Positions 7,271 through 14,468 of a stretch of 21,934 bases of DNA are shown here, in pieces. The notes under the pieces were generated by a model, which worked only from the letters and a program-made list of their open reading frames with translations, searched no databases and had not been told where the DNA came from. Origin of the DNA: a virus. Location of the stretch: the IMG/VR virus record IMGVR_UViG_3300036818_000025, positions 1 through 21,934 of that record; one strand, given 5' to 3'. How positions within the stretch are numbered: the first letter of the stretch is position 1; every line of letters starts with the position of its first letter. Position numbers and translations under genes: made by a program.

Positions 7271-8686
7271 ATGACCGCACCCACCATCCCCACGTCCTCC
7301 CAGGAGCTGGAGGACTTCATGCACGACGAGGTCAAGTGGGGTGAGATCGTCACCCAGCTGACCACCGGGAACAACGGCCCGTTCAGCGACTTCATGGGCA
7401 AGTACGCCGCTGCCCACACGGCCAAGAACATCGACACCGCGAAGCAAGTCGAGGAGCAGACGCAGAAGGTCCTGCGCGACTTCCTCGTCCAGAACGGCCA
7501 GGACATCACTGGCAAGCTCGACATGCGCGACGTGAACCGCGCCAAGGCCTCCAGCTCGGGTCTGACCAACCGCGACAAGGGTCAGATGTACAACGCGAAG
7601 GCGCCCGGCGCGAAGCTGGACAAGGCGTTCGCGAACCACGCCGAGTTTTTCCAGGCCGCGTGGCACCGCAACAGCCAGCTGCCGAACATCGACGACCTCC
7701 GCAAGAAGATGGAGAACCACAGCAAGATCGTCCGCGAGCTCCGCAACGCGGCCGGTTCGACGGTTCCGTCCGACGGTGGTTTCCTCATCCCGGAAATCCT
7801 GCGCAGCGACATTCTTCAGCTGGCCCTTGAGGGCGCGGTTGTCCGTCCTCACGCGACGGTCATCCCCATGGACTCGCTGACGGTGCCGATCCCGGCCGTC
7901 GACGAAACCAGCCGCGTGACGAACATCTATGGCGGCATCCAGTTTTACTGGACCCCAGAGGGTGGCCTGGGCGTCGACAGCTCGGCGAAGTTCGGGCAGA
8001 TCAACCTGGTCGCGAAGAAACTGTTCGGGTACAGCGGCATCCCGAACGAGCTACTCGCCGACGCGGCAGCCTTCGTCGCCTGGTTCGGGCAGGCATTCCC
8101 GTCGGCCTACGGCTGGTTCGAGGACATCGCGTTCCTGACCGGCGACGGCACCGACAAGCCGCTCGGCGTGGAGAAGGGTCCCGGCGTGGTGACCACCACC
8201 CGTGCGGGTTCGGGCCAGTCGGCCACCATCGGCTACGACGACGTCGTCCAGATGTTCGCGCGCATGTACCCGGCGTCGATGCGCAACGCCCGGTGGGTCG
8301 CGAACATCAGCACCTACCCGCAGCTCGCCGAACTGTCCTTCACGCCAGCCGGCGGGTCGACCCCGGTGCCGGTGATGTTGTGGCAGATGAACGCGATCGG
8401 CCAACCAGAGCAGACGCTTCTCGGTCGCCCGATCGACTGGACGGAGAAGACCTCGGCGTTGGGCACCACCGGTGACCTGATGCTCGTCGACTGGTCCCAG
8501 TACCTCATCGGCGACCGGCAGGCCATGTCGCTGGAGTCCAGCAACGACTACCTGTTCGGCACCGACAAGACCGCGTTCCGCATCCTCGGCCGCCTCGACG
8601 GCCAGCCGTGGCTGCGTTCCGCGATCACCCCGCACAGCGGCGGCCCGACCCTGTCCCCCTACGTGATCCTCGGCCAGAACACCTGA
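7271..8686 (+). CDS. major capsid protein (HK97 fold)
   Basis: 471 aa, ATG 7271, with AAGGAGG at the very end of the protease gene as ribosome binding site. Residues 1 to about 160 are polar and helical ('EEQTQKVLRDFLVQNGQD'), as expected for a delta/scaffold domain; the core begins near 'AAGSTVPSDGGFLIPEIL' (160-177), the typical start of a mature HK97-type subunit. The core contains 'VRPHATVIPMDSLTVPIPAV', 'YWTPEGG', 'FLTGDGTDKPLGV' and 'YLFGTDKTAFRILGRLDGQP', all standard family blocks (N-arm, E-loop, spine helix, P-domain). The maturation cleavage near residue 160 by the upstream protease is an inference from this layout. The length including the delta domain is usual. Confidence 0.92.
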   Translation: MTAPTIPTSSQELEDFMHDEVKWGEIVTQLTTGNNGPFSDFMGKYAAAHTAKNIDTAKQVEEQTQKVLRDFLVQNGQDITGKLDMRDVNRAKASSSGLTNRDKGQMYNAKAPGAKLDKAFANHAEFFQAAWHRNSQLPNIDDLRKKMENHSKIVRELRNAAGSTVPSDGGFLIPEILRSDILQLALEGAVVRPHATVIPMDSLTVPIPAVDETSRVTNIYGGIQFYWTPEGGLGVDSSAKFGQINLVAKKLFGYSGIPNELLADAAAFVAWFGQAFPSAYGWFEDIAFLTGDGTDKPLGVEKGPGVVTTTRAGSGQSATIGYDDVVQMFARMYPASMRNARWVANISTYPQLAELSFTPAGGSTPVPVMLWQMNAIGQPEQTLLGRPIDWTEKTSALGTTGDLMLVDWSQYLIGDRQAMSLESSNDYLFGTDKTAFRILGRLDGQPWLRSAITPHSGGPTLSPYVILGQNT

Positions 8687-8717
8687 TCCACGCCAGCCGC
8701 ACCGAAAGGAAACGATC

Positions 8718-8930
8718 ATGGCTGCCGCCGCAACGTTCGCGCTGGACTCCACCGGACTGATCTACGTCAACCTGAACACGGTTCCGGCGTTGACCGTCCA
8801 GGGGTCCAGCACCACGTGGCGGATCGCCACGGCCCAGAGCGGCGGCGCCACGTTCAGCACCGTCTACGCCTCGAAAGCCTTGGCACTGGCGGCGATCGTG
8901 ACCTACGTCGGCACCGCGGTCGTGCTGTAA
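8718..8930 (+). CDS. small capsid-adjacent protein (70 aa)
   Basis: ATG 8718 with AAAGGAAA upstream. The protein is hydrophobic and beta-rich in the first half ('STGLIYVNLNTVPALTVQGS') and ends in a helix ('YASKALALAAIVTYVGTAVV') that could be mistaken for a membrane segment. There is no signal peptide. It is placed right after the capsid gene and before a strong hairpin, which would suit a highly expressed minor capsid or decoration component. I do not recognise a family, so this role is only a guess from position. Confidence 0.65.
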   Translation: MAAAATFALDSTGLIYVNLNTVPALTVQGSSTTWRIATAQSGGATFSTVYASKALALAAIVTYVGTAVVL

Positions 8931-8934
8931 CCCC

Positions 8935-8966
8935 GGCCGGGCGTGGCATAGACGCCACGCCCGGCC
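8935..8966 (+). terminator. perfect 13-bp GC hairpin after the capsid cluster
   Basis: Left arm GGCCGGGCGTGGC (8935-8947) and right arm GCCACGCCCGGCC (8954-8966) are exact reverse complements around the 6-nt loop ATAGAC. It begins 4 nt after the stop of the 70-aa gene, in the longest gap (88 nt) after the leader. No T-run follows, so it would be a T-less actinobacterial-type terminator, an attenuator, or an mRNA-stabilising 3' end that keeps capsid mRNA abundant. Genes continue on the same strand downstream. Confidence 0.65.
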
Positions 8967-9018
8967 CTCAACCCACCGAGCACCTTTGTTCCCCCGGAAC
9001 TAAAACGGAAGGCACCAC

Positions 9019-9528
9019 ATGTACAAGCTCGGATACACCGTCGACGCTGGCCCGGTCGCTGCCGTGCAGGACTTCCACACCGGCGCGGTCACCGGCAAGC
9101 GCGTCATGCTCCGCAACGCCCAGTCGGTGATCTTCCTCATCACCATGGCAGCCGCCGCCAGCGGCACCGACGACCTCGTGTTCACCCTCAACGAGCACAC
9201 CGCATCCTCGGGTGGCACCACCACCGCGCTGGCCAACATCACCACCTGGTGGCTGAAGCAGGCCACCACGCTGGCCGGCACCGAGACGTGGACGAAGGAA
9301 ACCCAGGCCGCAGGGTCGACGCTCACCATCCCCGGTGCGTCGTATGCCACCAAGCAGGTCATGGCCGCCGTACAGGTCAACACCAAGGACCTGGACGACG
9401 GCAACGACTACGTCAGCCTGTCCTGCGCGGCCACCGCGGCGGTGTCCCGGTTCGGGGCGATCAGCGTGCTGCTGACCGACCTGGTCACCAAGCGCGACCC
9501 GGCGAACCTCGCCGCGACGCTGTTCTGA
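9019..9528 (+). CDS. putative phage structural protein (169 aa)
   Basis: ATG 9019 with GGAAGG 7-8 nt upstream. The chain is all-beta with repeated short strands: 'MYKLGYTVDAGPVAAVQDFH' at the start, 'LVFTLNEHTASSGGTTTALA' in the middle, and a C-terminal 'YVSLSCAATAAVSRFGAISV'. The tone (Thr/Ala-rich beta sandwich, no catalytic motif, no signal peptide) suits a virion surface or capsid decoration protein. It resembles unnamed proteins found downstream of actinophage capsid genes, but I cannot assign a named family. It is the first gene after the hairpin. Confidence 0.65.
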   Translation: MYKLGYTVDAGPVAAVQDFHTGAVTGKRVMLRNAQSVIFLITMAAAASGTDDLVFTLNEHTASSGGTTTALANITTWWLKQATTLAGTETWTKETQAAGSTLTIPGASYATKQVMAAVQVNTKDLDDGNDYVSLSCAATAAVSRFGAISVLLTDLVTKRDPANLAATLF

Positions 9529-9541
9529 TCGGAGAGTCGTC

Positions 9542-9919
9542 ATGACGAGCGCACACCCGCCGATCGAACACAACCCGCACGTGTGGGCCGACATCGTGGT
9601 CACCGACCGGAATCTGTCGGTACAGCCACCGATCCCGGTGGTAACCGACCCGACGGTAACGGTCACCCAGGCCGGCACGTCCACCACCGTGCCGGCGGTC
9701 ACCGAGGGAGGTGAGCAGCCATCAGTCAGCCCACCGGAGACGGCGGCATCGGCTGGTACGGACTCCTCGGCCAACTCCAGTCCGGCCGCGAAATCCGACG
9801 CCAGTTCCGCGAAGCCGACCCCGTCGCCTGCCCCAAGTGCGGCGAGCCCGTCCGCGCCGGCGGTGAAACCGGCGAAATCTTCTGCCGCTGGGGCCACTGG
9901 CACTGGGACGGCTCAGTAG
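9542..9919 (+). CDS. Pro/Thr-rich small protein; 3' half overlaps another gene
   Basis: 125 aa if read to its TAG (9917-9919). ATG 9542 has GGAGAG upstream. The first ~60 residues look genuine ('HVWADIVVTDRNLSVQPPIP', then 'PTVTVTQAGTSTTVPAVTEG'). From about residue 60 the product becomes Ser/Ala/Pro low complexity, exactly where a different frame (9721-9945) begins to encode a clear zinc-ribbon protein. So the second half is probably an overlap by-product or a disordered tail. Possibilities: two overlapping genes, a -1 frameshift fusion, or a base error. The function of the first half is unknown. Confidence 0.55.
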   Translation: MTSAHPPIEHNPHVWADIVVTDRNLSVQPPIPVVTDPTVTVTQAGTSTTVPAVTEGGEQPSVSPPETAASAGTDSSANSSPAAKSDASSAKPTPSPAPSAASPSAPAVKPAKSSAAGATGTGTAQ

Positions 9920-9945
9920 AGGACGCGCAACCGCGCAACAACTAG
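9721..9945 (+). CDS. zinc-ribbon protein with apparent ATC start (74 aa)
   Basis: This frame has no ATG, GTG or TTG between its upstream stop (TGA 9712-9714) and its end, yet encodes a typical actinophage small protein: 'GDGGIGWYGLLGQLQSGREI', then C37-x2-C40 ('CPKCGEPV'), C55 and 'RWGHWHWDG' (C-x2-C-x14-C plus His). Third positions are strongly G/C. GGAGGTGA (9707-9714) lies 6 nt before ATC 9721, perfect spacing, and the next codons give 'SQPTGDGG', so ATC (or an ATG changed to ATC) is the likely start. Alternative: fusion to the overlapping upstream gene by a -1 shift, although no slippery heptamer is seen. Homologues near capsid genes are unnamed. Confidence 0.6.
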   Translation: MSQPTGDGGIGWYGLLGQLQSGREIRRQFREADPVACPKCGEPVRAGGETGEIFCRWGHWHWDGSVEDAQPRNN

Positions 9946-9962
9946 TTCGGGAGGAGGGCAGC

Positions 9963-12260
9963 ATGAGCGCGATCGGCTTTACGAGCGGAGATCCACGGAA
10001 AGTCAGCGTTTCCGGCGACACGATGACCGGCGCGCTCGTGCTGCCCGGCAACCCGGACGCGCCGTTGCAGGCCGCGCCGGAGCAGTATGTGGACGCCGAG
10101 ACCACACGCGCCGAGGCGGCCGAGGCCGGGCGCAAGATCGTCGCACCCGTCGCGCAGATCAACCGCGGCCGCGCGAGCGTCATCACCACCTACGCCAGCG
10201 GTCACGGCTGGACGGCCAACGGGTTCGCCAGCAGCAACGTCAACGACACCAGCGACGGCCGGCTGTCCGGCCAGATGCTCACTGGCACCACCACCGGAAA
10301 CGCCAGCGCGTTCCCGACCTTCACCAAGACCGGTGCCTCGGCGATCAGCATCGCCGGGAACTGCCTGCGCGTGTGGGTCAAGGTCGACGTTCCGACGAAC
10401 GTCACCGCGATCACGCTGCGGGTCGCGGACACGGGCGGTATCGCGGCCGGCCGCTACATCAGCTGGACCGCGCTCGCCTCCTCTGGCGGCACCTACCGCA
10501 CCAACGGCCTGATCATCCCGCCGAACACGTGGACCGAGCTGTCGTTCAGCCTCGGCTCGGCGTTCACGGCCGGCTCGCCGAACCTGGCCGCGCTCACCGA
10601 GTACCGGTGGATCTGCCAGGACAACGGCACCGCGTTCACTGCGCACTTCGGCGGCATCGAGATGTACCCGGCCCTGGCTGGCCGCTATCCGAACGGCGTC
10701 GTCTGCCTCGGATTCGACGACTGCTACGCCGGCCAAGCCAGCTTGGCGATGAATCTGCTGTCCAGCTTCGGCTACACCGCAACAATCTTCCCGATCATCG
10801 ACCAGATCGGGCAGTCCGGCAGCTGGACGCTCGCCCAGTTGCAGCAGATGGCCAACATCGGCTGGGAAGTCGCCCCGCACGCCCACACCCTGGCCAACCA
10901 CACCGGATGGAACAGCCTGACCACCGCGCAAGTCGCCGCAGACGTCGCCGCCAGCAAGGCATGGATCGCCGCCAACGGGTTCGGGCTGTCCGGCATGTTC
11001 GCCTACCCGCTCGGCGGGTTCAACGACGGGTTCGACGCTGCGGTCGCACCGCTGGTGCAGGTGGCGCGCACGATCGACTCGACGCTGATGACCGAGACAT
11101 TGCCGATCGGCAGTGCACAGCACCTGCGCTCGGCGGCAGGCGTCGGTGGCAGCGGCGGCATCGGTGTCAGCACGTACACCACGGCGAGTACCGGCGTGCT
11201 CGCGCTCGCCAAGGCCGCGGGCGCGCTCGTCCCGATCACCATCCACGACGTGTCCAGCGGCGCGTCGGGCAACATCAACCAGATCAGCATCGCGGACCTG
11301 ACCACGCTGGTCACCGCGATCAACACGGCCGGCATGGCCGTCGCCACCTACGGCGAGGTGCTCGCCTACGCGATGCTCGGCGCGACACCGGCCGCGCCCA
11401 TCTCCGCCGCCGACGCGACGATCACCATCACCGGCGCCCAGAACGCGCAGCAGGCCAAGGTCACGGCCGGCACGTTCGTCACGCCGTCCGGCGGCAGTGC
11501 GACCGTCGCGCCGACGACCGCGTACGCACACCGGCGGGACACGCTCGCGAACTGGCTGGCCAACAGCGCACTCGTCCTGGCTGCCGGCGAGATGGCGTAC
11601 GAGACCGATCTCAACTGCGCCAAGGTCGGCGACGGCGCATCCACCTGGGCAGCACTTCCCTACCTGCGCACGCCTGGCGTGTGGACGGCATCCAGTAGCG
11701 GACTGGTCGCCGCGACCGGTGATGGGTCGATCTTCCCGAGCCAAGGTCCGCCGACGACCGGGCGGCCGATGTTCTTCCCGGTGCGCATCGACCAGAACGC
11801 CGCGATCACCAATCTGATCACCGGCTACGTCAACGGCTCGACACCCACGCTGCCGACCGGCTCGTTCCTGGCCATGTACGCGTGCTCGACGCCCGGCGCG
11901 TCCGGCGGCGCGCTGCTCGGCGCGACGGCGGACTTCTCGGCGGACGTGACCCCGACACAGCTGGAGCTGGTGCTCCCGATCGCCAGCAATGCCGCCGGTG
12001 CTGCCTCGTCGATTCCCGCTCAGCCGATCGGCGCCTGGGTGTACTTCATGCTGCTCACCTCGTACACGGGGTTGACCACCGCTGCGGCCCAGTACGTCGC
12101 TGGGCGCCTGTTCGGCACCAACCTTGACGGCCTGGTTTCCGGCATCACTCCGCGCGTCTACACCAACAGCGGCGGCGCGACGATGACGACGCCGCCGCTC
12201 GCGGTGCCGACCCTGACTCAGTCGAACATCAACGTCACCAGCTGGATGTGTGCGAAATGA
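9963..12260 (+). CDS. fibre-like virion protein with polysaccharide deacetylase (CE4/NodB) domain
   Basis: 765 aa, ATG 9963 with GGGAGGAGGG upstream. N-terminus 'VSGDTMTGALVLPGNPDAPL' and 'QYVDAE' (15-45) is the common anchor repeat of phage fibres. Residues about 70-240 form a beta-rich domain. Residues about 243-465 match NodB-type deacetylases: motif 1 'LGFDDCY' (D252, D253), motif 2 'HAHTLANH' (H306/H308/H313), motif 3 'YPLGGFN' (348-354), motif 5 'ITIHDV' (H428). Next come 'TAGTFVTPSGGSATVAP' (501-517) and 'GEMAYETDLNCAKVGDGAST' (542-561), another fibre module, then a C-terminal beta domain of about 190 residues. It probably removes acetyl groups from host surface glycan. Unusually, it lies between capsid and connector genes. 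Motif 2 spacing differs slightly from H(S/T)xxH. Confidence 0.8.
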   Translation: MSAIGFTSGDPRKVSVSGDTMTGALVLPGNPDAPLQAAPEQYVDAETTRAEAAEAGRKIVAPVAQINRGRASVITTYASGHGWTANGFASSNVNDTSDGRLSGQMLTGTTTGNASAFPTFTKTGASAISIAGNCLRVWVKVDVPTNVTAITLRVADTGGIAAGRYISWTALASSGGTYRTNGLIIPPNTWTELSFSLGSAFTAGSPNLAALTEYRWICQDNGTAFTAHFGGIEMYPALAGRYPNGVVCLGFDDCYAGQASLAMNLLSSFGYTATIFPIIDQIGQSGSWTLAQLQQMANIGWEVAPHAHTLANHTGWNSLTTAQVAADVAASKAWIAANGFGLSGMFAYPLGGFNDGFDAAVAPLVQVARTIDSTLMTETLPIGSAQHLRSAAGVGGSGGIGVSTYTTASTGVLALAKAAGALVPITIHDVSSGASGNINQISIADLTTLVTAINTAGMAVATYGEVLAYAMLGATPAAPISAADATITITGAQNAQQAKVTAGTFVTPSGGSATVAPTTAYAHRRDTLANWLANSALVLAAGEMAYETDLNCAKVGDGASTWAALPYLRTPGVWTASSSGLVAATGDGSIFPSQGPPTTGRPMFFPVRIDQNAAITNLITGYVNGSTPTLPTGSFLAMYACSTPGASGGALLGATADFSADVTPTQLELVLPIASNAAGAASSIPAQPIGAWVYFMLLTSYTGLTTAAAQYVAGRLFGTNLDGLVSGITPRVYTNSGGATMTTPPLAVPTLTQSNINVTSWMCAK

Positions 12261-13636
12261 CCACCGTCCAGCAGGGACAGTCCCTCACGCTGACCGCCCA
12301 GTTCTTCGAATACGAGTCCGGGCCGGCGCAGGACGTCACCGACCTGACCATCACCATCACCGCACCCGACTCCACAGTGGACGTGGCCACGACGTCGACG
12401 GGCATCACGCACGTCACCACCGGCACCTACCAGTACGTGTGGGCCGTCCCGGCTGACGCGGTCCTCGGCGACCACCTCGTCGCCTGGGTCGCGAACGAGG
12501 CCTCCGCCAGCGAACTCGTCACCGTCACCACCAACGTCCCGTCCGGCAGCACCAACGAGGTCTGGTACTGCACCCGCGAGGACGTCAAAGCAGCTCTCGA
12601 CGTACCCGAGGTGTCCTGGCGTGACGCGCAGATCGACCGCGCCATCGAGGGTGCTTCCCGATCGATCGAGGGCGACCTCGGCCGCTACTTCTACCCGCAG
12701 TACGCCGTCGAGACATTCGACTGGCCAGACCACCAGTACAGCGCCGCATGGCGGCTGTGGCTCGACCAGCGGGAACTGACCTCCGTCACCTCGGTTACCA
12801 CCGCCGGTATCGACATCACCTCGTCGGTGATGCTGCGCCCGGACGATGCTCCGCTGCGCGGGTTTCCGTACACCAAGGTCGAGATCGACCTGTCCAGCAG
12901 CGCCGCGTTCTCCGCTGGCCAAACGTTCCAGCGCAGCATCGCGATCACCGGCACGTTCGGGTTCTGTGCCGGCGAAACGACCGGCGGCACCATGGTGTCA
13001 GCGTTCTCGGACACCACCGGCACTACCGGCACCGTCTCCGATGCCAGCCTGATCGGTGTCGGCAACATCATCCGTGTCGACGCCGAACGCATGATCGTCA
13101 CCGGGCGCGGTATGGCCAGCACCAGCCAAACGCTACTGGCGCCCGGCCTGACCGCGCTCAACAGCAACAACACCGTGCCCGTCACCACCGGCGCCGAGTT
13201 CGACACAGGCGAGATCATCCTCATCGACAGCGAACAGATGCTGATCACCACAGTCGCCGGCAACAACCTCACCGTGAACCGGGCCTGGAACGGCAGCGTC
13301 CTCGCCGCACACACGGCCGGCGCCACGATCTACGCACCCAGGCTGCTTACGGTCCAGCGTGGCGTGCTCGGTACCACCGCGGCCACCCACTCCGCCAACG
13401 CCGCCGTCAACGTGCACCTGGTGCCACCGTTGATCCGGTCCCTCGCCGTCGCCGAAACCCTCAACTCGCTCGTACAGGAACGCCGCGGCTACACCACGAT
13501 CGTCAAGCGCAGCTCGGGCACGTCGTCCGCGCCCGGTGACCCCCTGGACGTGTCGACCGCGCTCGACGACCTACGCAAGCGTGCCGCGGCCCGTTACAAA
13601 CGGCTGCGCACCCGGACCGCTGCGAGGCTCGTATGA
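12257..13636 (+). CDS. head-tail connector protein with N-terminal Ig-like domain
   Basis: 459 aa, ATG 12257 (ATGA with the fibre stop) preferred to the GTG at 12248, which lies inside the previous gene. Residues 1-95 are an Ig-like beta domain ('LTLTAQFFEYESGPAQDVTD'). From about 105, 'CTREDVKAALDVPEVSWRDA' and 'IDRAIEGASRSIEGDLGRYF' match the helical gp6/Ad1-type adaptor that binds the portal. Residues about 265-395 contain two diverged copies of an 'I.VD.E.M.VT' unit, the second ending 'VQRGVLGTTAATHSANAAV', a phrase common in actinophage connectors. The C-terminal 60 residues are helical and basic. Typical adaptors are about 100-200 aa, so this one carries large insertions. Confidence 0.72.
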   Translation: MTTVQQGQSLTLTAQFFEYESGPAQDVTDLTITITAPDSTVDVATTSTGITHVTTGTYQYVWAVPADAVLGDHLVAWVANEASASELVTVTTNVPSGSTNEVWYCTREDVKAALDVPEVSWRDAQIDRAIEGASRSIEGDLGRYFYPQYAVETFDWPDHQYSAAWRLWLDQRELTSVTSVTTAGIDITSSVMLRPDDAPLRGFPYTKVEIDLSSSAAFSAGQTFQRSIAITGTFGFCAGETTGGTMVSAFSDTTGTTGTVSDASLIGVGNIIRVDAERMIVTGRGMASTSQTLLAPGLTALNSNNTVPVTTGAEFDTGEIILIDSEQMLITTVAGNNLTVNRAWNGSVLAAHTAGATIYAPRLLTVQRGVLGTTAATHSANAAVNVHLVPPLIRSLAVAETLNSLVQERRGYTTIVKRSSGTSSAPGDPLDVSTALDDLRKRAAARYKRLRTRTAARLV

Positions 13637-14091
13637 GCTTCGACGCCAACGGCATCCTCAACCAGCTCATCTCGGTCGCACAGGCGTCCGGCCTGTTCGA
13701 CCAGGTGAACGGCCACGAACCGGCCAGCATCCCCGCCAGCGGTGTCACCGCCGGGGTGTGGTTGCAGAGCATCGGTCCGTCCAAAAAGGTGTCCGGCCTG
13801 GCGTCGACCGCGGCACGGGTCGAGTACCTGATGCGGCTCTACACGCCTGGCATCACGGGAAACCTGGACTGGATCGAGCCGAACATGACCAACGCGGCAG
13901 CGGTGATGATCGGTGCGCTGTCGGCCGAGTTCACGCTCGGCGGCGAGGTGTTCGCGACGGATCTCCTGGGCGCGTGGGGGAACCCACTGGCCGGAAAAGC
14001 GGGCTGGGTGGACCAGGCCGGGCAGAAGATGCGGATCATCGACATCACGGTGCCGTTCCTGGTGGACAACGTCTGGGAGCAGGTGGCGTGA
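13633..14091 (+). CDS. putative tail terminator / neck protein
   Basis: 152 aa, ATG 13633 in an ATGA junction. The arrangement 'ISVAQASGLFDQVNGHEPAS', 'GVWLQSIGPSKKVSGLASTA', 'VEYLMRLYTP', 'FTLGGEVFATDLLGAWGNPL' and 'MRIIDITVPFLVDNVWEQ' fits a family seen in many actinophages at the head-tail junction, usually unnamed or called tail terminator. Such a protein caps the tail tube and joins it to the neck. The gene lies between connector and gp10-like genes. Head-closure protein is the main alternative; the sequence alone does not decide. Confidence 0.55.
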   Translation: MSFDANGILNQLISVAQASGLFDQVNGHEPASIPASGVTAGVWLQSIGPSKKVSGLASTAARVEYLMRLYTPGITGNLDWIEPNMTNAAAVMIGALSAEFTLGGEVFATDLLGAWGNPLAGKAGWVDQAGQKMRIIDITVPFLVDNVWEQVA

Positions 14092-14468
14092 TGGCGGAAC
14101 TAATCCTGTCCGGGCCATGGTTCGACGACGCCGACGGCATCATCGGCGAGTTGGCCGAGAACTGCATCCACGCGGTGTCCGGGCAAGCGAAGGACGACTG
14201 GTCGAGCAACCTGCACGACAACCTCCAGCACCCGACTGGGAAGTACGAGTCGCGGGTGCACGTCGACGAGTCGCCGGACCGGGACGTGTTGAACGACGAC
14301 CAATCGGTCTATGGGCCATGGCTGGAAGGCACCGGCAGTCGGAATGCGCCTCGCACAAGGTTTGAGGGCTACCAAAGCTTTCAGGACATGGTCGACGCGC
14401 TTCCGGGCAAGATCAGCGACGTGTGCCAGCCGCACGTGGACGAGGCGGTCGGGGAGCTGAACGCATGA
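14091..14468 (+). CDS. HK97 gp10-like head-tail joining protein
   Basis: 125 aa, ATG 14091 (TGATG overlap with the previous stop). It contains 'YGPWLEGTGSRNAPRTRFEG' followed by 'YQSFQ', a phrase I associate with the HK97 gp10-like neck/minor tail family of actinophages, and a helical C-terminus with 'MVDALPGKISDVCQPHVDEA'. The family acts at the head-tail interface during joining. Length is normal. The reading frame is also open far upstream, but that portion is the shadow of the preceding two genes. Confidence 0.65.
   Translation: MAELILSGPWFDDADGIIGELAENCIHAVSGQAKDDWSSNLHDNLQHPTGKYESRVHVDESPDRDVLNDDQSVYGPWLEGTGSRNAPRTRFEGYQSFQDMVDALPGKISDVCQPHVDEAVGELNA

Noticed and set aside
9711-9713. 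GTG of a GTGA motif as start of the zinc-ribbon gene
   Set aside because: This GTG is in a different frame and gives an Arg-rich product; joining it to the zinc-ribbon frame would need an extra indel.
10373-11698. 441-codon plus-strand frame inside the fibre gene
   Set aside because: Arg/His/Asp-rich product without motifs, out of frame with the fibre gene and lacking a ribosome binding site.
9942-11744. 600-codon minus-strand frame opposite the deacetylase fibre
   Set aside because: Low-complexity antisense shadow; the plus strand frame has clear domains and a strong ribosome binding site.
12248-12256. GTG start three codons upstream for the connector
   Set aside because: It lies inside the fibre gene; ATG 12257 forms the ATGA junction used repeatedly in this operon.
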